DNA from: Mariprofundus micogutta
Lineage (GTDB): Bacteria > Pseudomonadota > Zetaproteobacteria > Mariprofundales > Mariprofundaceae
Assembly: GCF_001895085.1 (NCBI RefSeq)
Contig: NZ_BDFD01000018.1
Coordinates: forward strand, 1 to 52,787
DNA: 52,787 nucleotides
Direction: 5' to 3'
Below, one piece after another: positions 1 through 8,234 of this stretch (position 1 is the stretch's first letter; every line of letters starts with the position of its first letter). The notes beneath the pieces are model-generated. The model made no database searches. It worked only from the letters and a program-made list of their open reading frames with translations, and was not told where the DNA came from. The translations under genes and the position numbers were made by a program.

Positions 1-74
1 ATCATTGTGACATTATAGAGACCGGAAATGAGAGCTGGAGATTCAAAAATAGAGCATGATTTAAACAGACTTTA

Positions 75-122
75 GGGGGGTCAAAATTGGACGCTGATGG
101 GGGGTCAATTTTGGGTGCTGAT
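75..122 (-). repeat. IS21-type end repeats, inner pair
   Basis: Two adjacent direct copies of a G-rich unit (GGGGGGTCAAAATTGGACGC and a close variant) lie at 75-98 and 99-122 on the plus strand. They match the pair at 268-291 and 303-324 in sequence and orientation. They look like transposase-binding repeats of a second left end. Confidence 0.65.
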
Positions 123-127
123 TGACA

Positions 128-223
128 CCTCGAAAGCTGACGCTCACGAACAATCTGTTTGATGCTCTTCTTATGGACGTAAAAATCCCGCCTTACTTTT
201 GCTTTCGTTTCCACTGTGATCAC
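128..223 (-). pseudogene. istA: IstA-type transposase, N-terminal fragment
   Basis: The minus-strand reading from a GTG at 223 gives VITVETKAKVRRDFYVHKKS followed by IKQIVRERQLSR. This is the helix-turn-helix start of IS21-family IstA proteins, in which ITVE and an Arg-rich helix precede an IARELG-like recognition helix. After about 32 residues the frame runs into repeat sequence at 127, so the catalytic DDE domain is missing. A TTG at 241 would add six residues. A purine-rich GGAGG lies about 11 bases upstream of the GTG. The family assignment rests on this short stretch plus the flanking end repeats. Confidence 0.55.
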
Positions 224-267
224 TCCTGTTTTTTCCTCCAACTAAATCATTAGCTGGGGATACTACA

Positions 268-324
268 GGGGGGTCAAATTTGGACGCTGATTTACCCCTC
301 TAGGGGGTCAATTTTGAACGCTGA
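268..324 (-). repeat. IS21-type end repeats, outer pair
   Basis: Two direct copies of the same unit lie at 268-291 and 303-324, separated by about 11 bases. They sit directly upstream, in the minus-strand sense, of the istA start at 223, which is the expected place for left-end transposase-binding sites in IS21-family elements. Confidence 0.65.
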
Positions 325-330
325 ATAACA

Positions 331-588
331 AGCTGAATCGACACTGGCTGAATACAATGTGACTGAAAGCGATATAATAAACTGCTTCTTAGAAGGAGTT
401 AGGTTGTCGAGGGAATATTCACTATAAAACAGGGTGCGTACACAAATGCATACACAGTGAGTATTCTCGGATAGTGACAGATATTCACGGTTATAGACAG
501 GATATAAAAAGCATAAGCTTTTGTTTCTGTTAGATTATTCGCTAATTTTGTTGCTATGTATAGATTTTCGGAATACGTCAAAATCTCA
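331..588. other. AT-rich spacer without a gene
   Basis: This stretch between the IS21-type tip and the tRNA fragment is visibly richer in A and T than the neighbouring chromosome. Reading frames in it are short and overlap the tRNA fragment. No transposase, integrase or RNA gene was recognised. It may be the residue of an inserted element. Confidence 0.4.
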
Positions 589-625
589 ATGTCAAGGTGG
601 TGCTCTACCCCTGAGCTACGAGCCT
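589..625 (-). pseudogene. tRNA-Val(GAC) 5' half, broken at the anticodon loop
   Basis: On the minus strand, from 625, the sequence reads a 7-nt acceptor strand AGGCTCG, TA, a D-arm GCTC-AGGGGTA-GAGC, A, anticodon 5' strand CCACC and loop TTGACAT (anticodon GAC). This is a clean tRNA-Val 5' half. The next bases are TGAGA, not the GGTGG needed to close the stem. No T-arm, and no CGAGCCT to close the acceptor stem, is found downstream to base 1. The gene is therefore interrupted at the 3' edge of the anticodon loop. A matching promoter lies just upstream at 656-684. Confidence 0.7.
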
Positions 626-655
626 GTATGGGTATCCCTCTCACAAGGGCGGCGA

Positions 656-684
656 AGAGTATTGATACCCCATCACTCGGTCAA
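656..684 (-). promoter_or_regulatory. Promoter of the broken tRNA-Val gene
   Basis: On the minus strand TTGACC (684-679) and TACTCT (661-656) are separated by exactly 17 bases and followed by a GC-rich discriminator (TCGCCGCCC). This arrangement is typical of stable-RNA promoters under stringent control. The predicted start leaves a leader of about 25 nt before the tRNA 5' end at 625. Confidence 0.6.
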
Positions 685-764
685 GTTGGCAGTAGGCAGA
701 TCAAGTCATTTAGAGAAATAAAGTTTAATGGACCTAGGGTAAGTCTGAGTTAAGCGATGTTTAG

Positions 765-3700
765 CTAGCCGATAAGTTCCATTATTTTTTTCAATAATTC
801 CGGTACCAATACCGGTTTCTGCAGTGAGTCGCTGTTGCTGATTGATGCAGCAGCCTCTAATTGAGCCCGCTCGCCATAACCGGTCTGGAAAATAATTGGT
901 ACTTCTGCATCAAGCTCACGAATCTCTTTTGCCGCAATCACGCCACCTTTATGCGGCATCACGACATCCATAAGCACTAAATCCACTGATGCCGAATGGC
1001 TACGGAACAAGTCCACGGCCTGAATTCCATCGGATGCCTGCAATACAGAAAAATTACTGCGACTGAGCACTTCCGCTACGACAGAGAGTAACTCTTTTTC
1101 ATCATCAACCAGCAAAACAGTTTTGCCACTGCCATCAACGGAAAGTCTATCCTCATCATATACCTGAACCGCCTCTTCCTGTTGCAACGGCAGCCAAATT
1201 GAGACAGTCGTTCCCTGCCCCTGAACACTTTCAACATCAATGATGCCCTGATGGTTCTGGATCGCGCCATACACCATAGCCAGACCAAGACCAGTACCTA
1301 CTCCGGCCTGCTTGGTGGTGAAAAATGGTTCGAACACATGTTCAAGGGTACCGGGGCTCATGCCGCAACCGTTATCACTACAGCGAATATGGCACCAGCC
1401 AATCTCGCTATGTGCTTCCAGATTCTGGTTCAGCAGTTCAGCTGATGGCTCCGACTCGTCAAGTTCAAGAGTGATTTCAGCATCATCCACATGCTCGACT
1501 GCATGGCGCGCATTGGTCACCAGATTTAGCAATACCTGCTGCAACTGCGTTGCATCACCATTAACACATATATGTTTATTGCCCGGATAATTGAGAAGAA
1601 AGTTGATATCCTCAGACAAAGTCGCATGCGATAATTTGTATGCCTCTTTCACAAACACAAGCATATCCATCGGCTGCTTTGATGGTCTGTCTTTGCGAGC
1701 AAAGGTCAGCATCTGCTTGATCATGTTCGCAGCGTGATGAACTGAGCCCTCCATACTGCTAATACGCTCCATCATCTCTTCATCATCTTCATGATCGAAA
1801 CTCATCAGGTATAAATTACCTACCAGACTGGCCAGCATATTATTGAAATCGTGGGCTAAACCACCAACCATGGTCCCTACAGCTTCCATCTTCTGAGCCT
1901 GCATCATTTTCTTCTGCAGCTCTTCATTTTCACTAAGATCCTCATAAACAGCTACAAAGTGAGAGATCACTCCTTCTGCATTAAAAATCGGAGCGGCAGA
2001 TATCTGGGCAGGGTATACCGTACCATCTTTTTTGCAGTTCAGAATGCGTCCTCGCCATAGCTGACCAGACCTGACTGTATCCCAAAGCCGGTTATAAAAA
2101 TCATATCCTGGCTGTTTGTTATGCAAGTTTGACGGAGTGCTTCCTATGACTTCCTGATCGGTGTAACCGGTGTTTTTGGTGAATGCAGGGTTTGCATACA
2201 CGATGACACCCTGAGTATCAGTAATGATGATGCTTTCGCTAATCGAGGCTACTGCACTCTCCAGAAGGCGCATCCCCTCCTCTCTTTGTTTGCGCTCGCT
2301 TATGTCACGCACAATCGAAACCAGAGCCGGTTTGCCTTCCCAAACTATAGGGGTGCTGGCAAGCTCGATAGGAAAAGCCTCTCTGCTTTCCGGGTGCAAC
2401 GCTTCCATTTCAATCGGACCATGGGATTTCCCACTCTGAACAGCTTTCCGAACAGCCTGCATCGCCCTGTCGCGATAGGTTTCAGAGATATAATCCATGG
2501 GATTTTTGCCCAATGTTTGCTCCAGTGTCGGATAACCAAACAGATCACGGGCAGCTTTATTGGCATAAATCACCTTTGAGTGCTGATGCGCAATTACAGC
2601 ATCAAAATCCGCATCCAGGATTCTATTCAAACGTTCTGCCGCAGCAGCAATTTCCTTTTCGTTATTCCTGATGTTTGCAAGCAGATGTGCATTCATCAAT
2701 GCCGAGGCAACGATATCCGAAAGACTTTCCAGCACCTCCACATCCTGATGCGCAAATGCCCGCCCATCCAGACGATCATGCACCTCAAGGCAACCGAGTA
2801 ACTCGCCATCCCCGTCAGAAATAGGCACATTGATTAATCTGTTGAAAGCCAGTTCGCTGCGGAATTCCGGCATCACATGCGGATCCTCCATCGCATGATT
2901 GCTCAGGTAACTCTTTTTATTCTGCAGCACCAGACCTGCAACGCCCTGACCCGGCAAACATTTGAAATCAATCGCTTTGATGGCATCACCTTCAACATAC
3001 TCGCTGAACACCATTTTACCATGCTTATACAAACCCACAGTTCCTGATGTGCATTCCAGCAGATCACAGGCGGCCATGACCAGTTTTCTGGCTATAAGAG
3101 TCTCATCCAGCGTTTCATGAACCACAGCTCTTGCTTCAGTCAATTGGCGGAAAAACAGTGAAGACGATTTCTTTTCCAACACAAAGCGTGTCGCAGAAAA
3201 CAGTGTCAACAGTAGCAGGGTAATTACCAGTGCAGGCGCGGGGTTTAGAAACAGACCCGCACTTGTATATGCGCTAAAACTGCCTGCCAGCAGTGCTGTC
3301 CCCCAGGCTAAGCTACCGACCAGAACAAGCAGTGCGTTCGAAACAAAAGCAAACAACAGTGAAACAATACAGCCGGTCAACAAGCTGACTGAAAATATAG
3401 CAATATCAGCCCAGACAGGTTCAATCACAGCGTTGCCATCCGTGAAATTCTCAACCATTGCAGCAAGTGTTTTTACGCCAGGAAATTGAGCATCAAACAG
3501 TGTACTGTGAAGATCATTCAAGCCGGCAGATGAAGAACCAATGAACACTATTTTATCGCGAATACGCTGTTCATCGACATGGCCATTCAAGACATCACGG
3601 GCTGAAACAGACCTGTACAGATGAGGTGAGCCATTGAATTGCAACAGGGCAAAACCATTTTCAGTGATCGGAATCCTGTGCTCTCCGGCTTGAATGACAG

Positions 3701-4484
3701 GACCGTATTCTGTCTCTTCAACAGATGCAGTATGCAAACCATGCGAACGCATGAAGGTTGCCAATACCAGATGTGGATAAATCTTGCCCTGATGGCGAAT
3801 CAAAAGAGGTAATCTTCTGAGCATACCATCATCATCCGGCTGAATATTGATGAAACCGGCATATTTCAATTGCGAGGAAATCTTATAGGTATTATCCAGA
3901 ATTCCGGATGCATCATGCAGATCGAGCAAATCTGTCCTGCCTGTAAACGCAAATGAAGAGCGATGAGGTGTATCTACTTTGCTTTGATGATCAAAATAGA
4001 GATATTCTGCTCCAACCGTTCCTGTGCCGGATAAAACAGAACCGAGATACCCGTCATTATCCGTGAGATTCGGCGGTATGCCGGTAAAGTTAATATCGAG
4101 ATTAAAGTCACTCTTGAATGCTTTGCGAATATTCATCAAAGCAGTTCTATCTTCTTCAGAAAAGATGATATCCAAACCTATCGCTGCTGGTTTCATATCA
4201 GCTATAGCCTTCACAAGGGTGGCGACCCGATAGCGCGGCCATGGCCACTGGCCAACCGCATTCAGACTGACATCATCAATATCGATAATAACCGTATGCG
4301 ATGCAGCCTGACCTGATGCCACCTGCTGTTGAAACACATCGTAAAACATATTACTGACATGATTTAAGGGATAAACAGCTTGATAGCCCATATAGGCAAT
4401 GCCTGTTGAGATAGAAAGCCCCAACACTATCATCATCACCATCCATTTTTTAGACAGCCTTCTGGACAAAGAGAATGGACTCAA
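765..4484 (-). CDS. CHASE2-GAF-PAS-PAS hybrid sensor histidine kinase
   Basis: A 1239-residue membrane-bound two-component sensor. In order: an N-terminal membrane helix (about 13-35); an extracytoplasmic CHASE2 domain (about 45-350); three membrane helices (about 357-436); a GAF domain (about 455-600); two PAS domains (about 615-735 and 740-860); a HisKA domain with phospho-acceptor His878 in [11 protein letters not shown]; a HATPase domain with an N-box near 992, DNGCGM near 1037-1042 and GTGLGLAM near 1063; and a C-terminal receiver with Asp1173 in LVLMDVVMP. The start is a TTG at 4484, preceded by GGGAGA at good spacing, and follows the OmpA-like gene by 15 bases. It is last in a FecR-OmpA-CHASE2 operon, so it probably senses an envelope signal with those partners; the ligand is unknown. 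No DNA-binding response regulator is adjacent. Confidence 0.9.
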   Translation of the reverse strand: MSPFSLSRRLSKKWMVMMIVLGLSISTGIAYMGYQAVYPLNHVSNMFYDVFQQQVASGQAASHTVIIDIDDVSLNAVGQWPWPRYRVATLVKAIADMKPAAIGLDIIFSEEDRTALMNIRKAFKSDFNLDINFTGIPPNLTDNDGYLGSVLSGTGTVGAEYLYFDHQSKVDTPHRSSFAFTGRTDLLDLHDASGILDNTYKISSQLKYAGFINIQPDDDGMLRRLPLLIRHQGKIYPHLVLATFMRSHGLHTASVEETEYGPVIQAGEHRIPITENGFALLQFNGSPHLYRSVSARDVLNGHVDEQRIRDKIVFIGSSSAGLNDLHSTLFDAQFPGVKTLAAMVENFTDGNAVIEPVWADIAIFSVSLLTGCIVSLLFAFVSNALLVLVGSLAWGTALLAGSFSAYTSAGLFLNPAPALVITLLLLTLFSATRFVLEKKSSSLFFRQLTEARAVVHETLDETLIARKLVMAACDLLECTSGTVGLYKHGKMVFSEYVEGDAIKAIDFKCLPGQGVAGLVLQNKKSYLSNHAMEDPHVMPEFRSELAFNRLINVPISDGDGELLGCLEVHDRLDGRAFAHQDVEVLESLSDIVASALMNAHLLANIRNNEKEIAAAAERLNRILDADFDAVIAHQHSKVIYANKAARDLFGYPTLEQTLGKNPMDYISETYRDRAMQAVRKAVQSGKSHGPIEMEALHPESREAFPIELASTPIVWEGKPALVSIVRDISERKQREEGMRLLESAVASISESIIITDTQGVIVYANPAFTKNTGYTDQEVIGSTPSNLHNKQPGYDFYNRLWDTVRSGQLWRGRILNCKKDGTVYPAQISAAPIFNAEGVISHFVAVYEDLSENEELQKKMMQAQKMEAVGTMVGGLAHDFNNMLASLVGNLYLMSFDHEDDEEMMERISSMEGSVHHAANMIKQMLTFARKDRPSKQPMDMLVFVKEAYKLSHATLSEDINFLLNYPGNKHICVNGDATQLQQVLLNLVTNARHAVEHVDDAEITLELDESEPSAELLNQNLEAHSEIGWCHIRCSDNGCGMSPGTLEHVFEPFFTTKQAGVGTGLGLAMVYGAIQNHQGIIDVESVQGQGTTVSIWLPLQQEEAVQVYDEDRLSVDGSGKTVLLVDDEKELLSVVAEVLSRSNFSVLQASDGIQAVDLFRSHSASVDLVLMDVVMPHKGGVIAAKEIRELDAEVPIIFQTGYGERAQLEAAASISNSDSLQKPVLVPELLKKIMELIG

Positions 4485-4499
4485 TAAATTCTCCCTGTT

Positions 4500-5336
4500 C
4501 TACAGAATAAGTATTTCAACCCGCCGGTTTTTTGGCTCGGGTACATTGTCCGGAGTTGGAACCAGAGGGTCATTTTCTCCATGAAACCTCAGGTAGATTG
4601 AATCCGGAGCAGAGTCTGAAGCCTTCAATAACAATTCCACTGCTTTTGCTCTGGCTGATGAAATTTTCATATTCGTGCTTTTAGAGCCGGTTGAATCGGT
4701 ATGCCCGACAATACTCACCTCTGCTGGCTGGCGCTCTTTGGTCGCCTTAAGCACCTGCGGGATGATGGCTTGTGAAGCTTCTGTCAGCTCACTGGTCCCT
4801 GAAACGAAGTAGAGTATAAAACGAGCAGGTTTAGGTGGCTGAGCCTTGAGAATATCAGAAAATTGTTTTCTCACCTGCTTCTCATCCAGAGCTCTGGCTG
4901 CTTCGGGTTTTGATGAATCACCTCTTACTGAAGATGCATGGAATGCCTCGCTTACAGTCTGAGACGCACCGCCTGCATTCAGCGATACGGCACCGACATT
5001 TCCATCCTCATCAGGCAAGAGAATTACCGTTGTTTCTTCCTTACAGTTTTTCAAGGAATATGCTCTGGCCTGCCTGGCGTACGTTTCTGCCTTGGCGATT
5101 AACTCACTCGCCTCAGCCTGGTCAATGTTTGTATGTTCAGTGAGCTCATGAGCTGCCCAGTACAGACTCGACTGAGCCTTTGCCAGCAACTCCGGAGCAC
5201 AACGATCTGCTTTGACCATTCTCGCCTGATCAATAGCAGTGCGTGCTGCCGATAACTCATCATGGTCGATGGATATAGATGAAGATGCACAGGCTGAAAG
5301 TGCAAACAGAATTATTCCGGTGATTAATTTTAACAT
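4500..5336 (-). CDS. OmpA-like lipoprotein with DUF4398-type N-terminal region
   Basis: A lipoprotein with a lipobox (FALSACAS) near residues 12-19. Next comes a helical region rich in Ala, Glu and Gln with repeated AKAE patterns, resembling DUF4398. The C-terminal OmpA/MotB peptidoglycan-binding domain contains VSIVGHTDSTGS and NRRVEILI. It should sit in the outer membrane and bind peptidoglycan. The ATG at 5342 would directly abut the Shine-Dalgarno AAGGA, so the ATG two codons later (5336, spacing about 6) is preferred. It lies 9 bases after the FecR-domain gene and before the CHASE2 kinase, which suggests an envelope-sensing module. Confidence 0.82.
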   Translation of the reverse strand: MLKLITGIILFALSACASSSISIDHDELSAARTAIDQARMVKADRCAPELLAKAQSSLYWAAHELTEHTNIDQAEASELIAKAETYARQARAYSLKNCKEETTVILLPDEDGNVGAVSLNAGGASQTVSEAFHASSVRGDSSKPEAARALDEKQVRKQFSDILKAQPPKPARFILYFVSGTSELTEASQAIIPQVLKATKERQPAEVSIVGHTDSTGSKSTNMKISSARAKAVELLLKASDSAPDSIYLRFHGENDPLVPTPDNVPEPKNRRVEILIL

Positions 5337-5345
5337 CGTCATTCC

Positions 5346-5789
5346 TTAATCAACTTTCACAATAAAACGTGTACCGCGAATCCCTACTGTAGCTCTGGGC
5401 GTTTTTAAATTCACCGAATCCGGTGCCAGTTTACCCAGTTTGCCCGAGGAGTAGATGGCAGAGCCTTTTTTTACATAGACTGAAAACCCGTATTTGGATT
5501 CTCTGGGTTCAAATAGATATTTTTTCACTTCTATCTCGGTTGATGAACCCACGGTAATAAGAGTTCCATCAACAAAAACGATACCCGCCTGAGATTCCTG
5601 CCCTGAAACAATCTTATCCTTACGCATCAACTGCATGCCGGGAGTTGCGGGCATGCTTTTTTCATGCCGCAAAACCTCAACACTACCTGATACATTTTTC
5701 ACAATGGCAACATGAGAGCTTTCGGCAAGCGCGACAGCACCATGAGCGCTGATCGCCAGCAACAATGCGGCAAACCAGACCTTAATCAT
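5346..5789 (-). CDS. FecR-domain periplasmic protein
   Basis: A 147-residue protein with a signal peptide (about 1-22, ending near GAVALAES) and a FecR domain: KNVSGSVEVLR, a DGTLITVGSSTEIEV core and the closing TPRATVGIRGTRF motif. The start is taken at 5789 because GGAGG lies 6 bases upstream; the frame is open for 12 more codons. This stand-alone form lacks the membrane helix and sigma-regulator part of true FecR. It is first in an operon with an OmpA-like lipoprotein and a CHASE2 kinase. FecR domains are often next to CHASE2 proteins in other genomes, where they are thought to act in extracytoplasmic sensing. Its own ligand is unknown. Confidence 0.82.
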   Translation of the reverse strand: MIKVWFAALLLAISAHGAVALAESSHVAIVKNVSGSVEVLRHEKSMPATPGMQLMRKDKIVSGQESQAGIVFVDGTLITVGSSTEIEVKKYLFEPRESKYGFSVYVKKGSAIYSSGKLGKLAPDSVNLKTPRATVGIRGTRFIVKVD

Positions 5790-5856
5790 TTCAATCCTCC
5801 CATCCCCCGCATAGCTGCACTTCAATCAAGCACGACTACCACTAACCACCGTAGCC

Positions 5857-5885
5857 ATTAAAGGCCTGATCGGCGTTTGAGTCAA
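5857..5885 (-). promoter_or_regulatory. sigma70-type promoter of the FecR-OmpA-CHASE2 operon
   Basis: On the minus strand TTGACT (5885-5880) and TTTAAT (5862-5857) are separated by exactly 17 bases, each matching five of six consensus positions. The expected start, near 5850, gives a 5' leader of about 60 nt before the FecR-domain gene. Confidence 0.6.
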
Positions 5886-5996
5886 GCCCAGAAATATGCC
5901 TGTGTATCAATATTTTACAGATAAATACCCGGGGCCTGTTCACATAAAATGCCTGACAAGGAAGCCACCTTTAAACAACCTTGTAGCGAACACAGG

Positions 5997-6024
5997 TTGA
6001 CATCTTCGCCTATCATCCTACGCT
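5997..6024 (+). promoter_or_regulatory. Possible promoter of the Ala-rich lipoprotein gene
   Basis: A perfect TTGACA at 5997-6002 is followed after 16 bases by TACGCT, a weak -10. The call rests mainly on the -35 and on its position about 85 bases before the start codon. The remainder of 5886-6087 shows only a small hairpin (AAGGTG-AGGAA-CACCTT, about 6055-6071). Confidence 0.35.
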
Positions 6025-6087
6025 GGTTAATGTTCCCTGAGGGGGGACTATCCCAAGGTGAGGAACACCTTTTCGCGAGGAACACTT

Positions 6088-6423
6088 ATGAAATTAAAAT
6101 CAATTATCATCGCTATTTCCGCACTACTAACGCTTTCCCTGGCAGCTTGTTCTAGTGAAAAGCCTGCTGAGAAGGCCGCTGCACCAGCTGAAACGGCTGC
6201 ACCAGCTGCTGCCCCTGCAATGGAAGAAGCTGCTGCTGTGGTAGAAGAAGTTGTTGAGGAAGCTACTGCTGCAGTTGAAAAAGCTGCAGGTGAAGCGGCC
6301 ACTGCAATGGAGCCGGCTATGAATGAAGCTGCTGCTGCAATGGGTGCTGCACCAACTGAACCAGCCGCTCCGGCTGAACCTGTTGCGCCAACTGAACCAG
6401 CCATGCCTGCCGTCGGTCATTAA
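6088..6423 (+). CDS. Small Ala/Glu/Pro-rich lipoprotein
   Basis: A 111-residue protein with a type II signal peptide (MKLKSIIIAISALLTLSLAA, then Cys). The mature part is low in complexity, made of Ala, Glu, Pro and Met with repeated EEA, EPA and AAP patterns. The start at 6088 is chosen because it gives a normal lipoprotein signal and has GCGAGGA upstream; a start at 6058 would place ten odd residues before it. No domain is recognised. It could be an extended linker-like lipoprotein in the periplasm. A strong terminator follows at once, so it forms a single-gene transcript. Confidence 0.7.
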   Translation: MKLKSIIIAISALLTLSLAACSSEKPAEKAAAPAETAAPAAAPAMEEAAAVVEEVVEEATAAVEKAAGEAATAMEPAMNEAAAAMGAAPTEPAAPAEPVAPTEPAMPAVGH

Positions 6424-6451
6424 CTCAACGACCATCAACAATAATAAATCA

Positions 6452-6479
6452 AGGCCTGACGCAAGTCGGGCCTTTTTTT
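6452..6479 (+). terminator. Rho-independent terminator after the Ala-rich lipoprotein gene
   Basis: The stem AGGCCTGAC/GTCGGGCCT has a GCAA tetraloop and is followed by seven T residues (6473-6479). Confidence 0.85.
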
Positions 6480-6560
6480 AGGTTCATCACGCATTAGCGG
6501 GAACCATGCCTGAAGAAAACTTTTGATCCCTGTTAAATAGATACATTCAATAGTTACTAC

Positions 6561-6997
6561 TCTGCTAAAGCAGAGCATTCCCCTTTCTTTAGCGGTAAAG
6601 AAAGGGGTGAAAGAAAGCCGCCCCGGAACCAGCCTGTCCTGCGGATTCCCGATTCTGCATATCCAAAACCGGTCACGGCTCCGCCGCTTTATTCCGGTTT
6701 TGGACATTTGTCTCGGCAGCCTGCTAGCGGGGGATCCAAATGCTGAGGTCCAATGTGTGATAGATCTACCAGGATTTTCAACCCCGTTCCAAGATGCGCC
6801 GGAGTATTTATTGTTCAATGGGATGAGGCGACAAACAGAAGGTACCGTTTGGACGAGCTTTAGCTCGCCCGAAGGGTGAGAGTCATGCAAGGCTCGAATC
6901 AAAAAGGTTTCGCCCCATTGAACAATAAATGCGCAGGGAGAAGCAGATTGCCGGGCAGCTTTCTTTGGTTCGTTTCTTTTCTGGAAAAGAAATGAAC
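6561..6997. repeat. Composite palindromic element, MITE- or REP-like
   Basis: No convincing gene lies in 6480-7197. The stretch holds stacked inverted repeats: TCTGC-TAAA-GCAGA (6561-6574); a perfect 12-bp hairpin CCCCTTTCTTTA/TAAAGAAAGGGG with a 4-base loop (6580-6607); CCAAAACCGG/CCGGTTTTGG (6663-6672 and 6694-6703); a 17-bp pair ATTTATTGTTCAATGGG (6806-6822) with its complement at 6914-6930; and TTTCTTTTC-TG-GAAAAGAAA (6973-6992). The outer parts are related in inverted orientation: GGCGGCTTTCTTTC on the minus strand near 6609-6623 matches GGCAGCTTTCTTTG near 6955-6967. The whole looks like a non-autonomous repeat element. Confidence 0.6.
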
Positions 6998-7197
6998 AAA
7001 TACCTCAGCCATAATAGTAAGACGGGAAACGCATTCAGTTCTTATTTACAAAGACTGTTTCCCGGACTTCCGCGATGAACCTTTTTTATTCACACAGGCG
7101 TTGGCATCATGACTCATATTCCCGCAGCTAAAATCCGGGCAATTCGCCTGACTGTGCATCACTCGCATTTTCTGTAAACAGAATCTAATATGGCATC
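6998..7197. other. Non-coding stretch before the FliK-like gene
   Basis: Nothing definite is seen. Reading frames are short, and no terminator, tRNA or clear promoter was recognised. Confidence 0.4.
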
Positions 7198-7929
7198 ATG
7201 GTCAATATTCCCGGAAGCATATTTCTGAGTCTGCCTCAGGGGGCAGCAAAAGCTCAGGGCAATGCCTTGCCCTGGCCCAATGGAAGTATCCTCTCTGCAA
7301 AGGTGCTACAGCAGGCAGATAGTGGCATCGCGACACTGCTAATTGGAAACCAGCGCTTTCAGGCCAAAACACCCGGCCAGCTCCCCACCGGCAATATATG
7401 GATCCAGTTGATGGAACGCGGAAACCCTCCTCAGTTCAGAATTCTTTCAGAATCCAGAGCCATATCCATGCTGGCAGAACGCCTCGCCGAAATGGCTGCA
7501 GGCAGTGAAAAAAAAACGCCAAGTCAGCATCTGCTTCGTCAGCAACAGGAGTGGCCTTTGCCACAGCAATCCCAGTCAGGATATCACCTGCACCCTGCAT
7601 CCAATGGTAATATGCTCATGCTGGAAGATCGCCAGAATGGTGCCACTAAAGGCATGGTTCAGAAAGATGAAAAGGAAAACCGCTCTGCCCTGCATGGCCG
7701 CCTTGATCTCGATCATCTTGGCACCGTCTATTTCGCCATTGAGAAAAAACCGGATAGCCCGCTCCAACTAAAACTCAGAACAGCAGAACACGATGCTTTC
7801 CTTAGCCTGCACGAACCCTTCAGTCACTGGCTGGCCGAGAAAGTACAAGAGGATGGTATCGAAGGACAACTGAGCGAAGGAGATGAACCGATTATCAAAC
7901 CCGAACACCCAGTGAGAACCATGGCATGA
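7198..7929 (+). CDS. Hypothetical protein, possibly FliK-like
   Basis: A 243-residue protein without a signal peptide or membrane helix. The start resembles a small beta-barrel (GSILSAKVLQ, GNQRFQAKTP), the middle is Gln-rich and probably disordered (about 100-150), and the C-terminal part (about 160-235) resembles the FliK C-terminal domain (LHGRLDLDHLGTVYFAIEKK). Its stop overlaps the start of the short FlhB-type gene by 4 bases (ATGA), so translation is probably coupled. FliK-like and short FlhB-like proteins are known to be encoded together. The label comes mainly from this context. No other flagellar gene is in the window. Confidence 0.55.
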   Translation: MVNIPGSIFLSLPQGAAKAQGNALPWPNGSILSAKVLQQADSGIATLLIGNQRFQAKTPGQLPTGNIWIQLMERGNPPQFRILSESRAISMLAERLAEMAAGSEKKTPSQHLLRQQQEWPLPQQSQSGYHLHPASNGNMLMLEDRQNGATKGMVQKDEKENRSALHGRLDLDHLGTVYFAIEKKPDSPLQLKLRTAEHDAFLSLHEPFSHWLAEKVQEDGIEGQLSEGDEPIIKPEHPVRTMA

Positions 7930-8225
7930 AAAAACACAGAGCCAGCGACAGGGGCGCTGCCATTGCCCTCACCTATGACCCGGATGGCCTTTCAGCACCG
8001 ACGATTGTTGCATCAGGCTACGGAGAAATTGCCAAACGTATTATGGAACTTGCCAAAGAAAACAAGATTCACATCCACCGGGATGACAACCTTGTCGAGT
8101 TACTTGCCCGGGTTCCTGTAGGCACGGCGATTCCCGAAGAGGCCTATCAGCTGGTCGCTGAACTACTGGCCTTTCTCTACCGCACAGACCGCAGACTTGG
8201 CGAGAAGAAACGGGTTAAACAGTAA
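7926..8225 (+). CDS. Stand-alone FlhB C-terminal-domain protein (FlhX-like)
   Basis: A 99-residue protein matching the cytoplasmic C-terminal fragment of FlhB/YscU export-switch proteins: AIALTYDPDGLSAPTIVASG, then AKRIMELAKENKIHIHRDD and an ending VGTAIPEEAYQLVAELLAFL. It begins where FlhB-CC begins after autocleavage. The NPTH cleavage motif and the four membrane helices of full FlhB are absent. Such short FlhB homologues are known, and in some species they can partly stand in for FlhB-CC. It overlaps the FliK-like gene by 4 bases. Its partner export apparatus is not in the window, so its role here is open. Confidence 0.8.
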   Translation: MKKHRASDRGAAIALTYDPDGLSAPTIVASGYGEIAKRIMELAKENKIHIHRDDNLVELLARVPVGTAIPEEAYQLVAELLAFLYRTDRRLGEKKRVKQ

Positions 8226-8234
8226 GCTCTGTAT

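Larger units (their letters stand above)
1..330 (-). mobile_element. IS21-family remnant with two tandem left-end modules
   Basis: Read on the minus strand, a tip beginning TGTTATTCAGCG at 330 is followed by two copies of a ~23-bp unit of the form TCAGCGTCCAAAATTGACCC (324-303 and 291-268), then by the first codons of an IstA-like transposase. That fragment stops at 128, where a second tip (TGTCAATCAG, 127-118) and two more units (122-99 and 98-75) begin in the same orientation. Multiple repeated transposase-binding sites upstream of istA are typical of IS21-family left ends. What is seen is therefore one left end interrupted by another. The second element would continue beyond base 1, so its completeness cannot be judged. 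No istB is present in the window. Confidence 0.6.

Noticed and set aside
331-589. A group I intron in the anticodon loop of the tRNA-Val gene
   Set aside because: Introns do occur at that site, but no 3' tRNA half (GGTGG stem, T-arm, CGAGCCT) is found downstream to base 1.
6435-6902. Overlapping open frames of 155 and 90 codons on opposite strands
   Set aside because: Both fall inside the palindromic element and consist of its repeats; no start signal or family pattern supports them.
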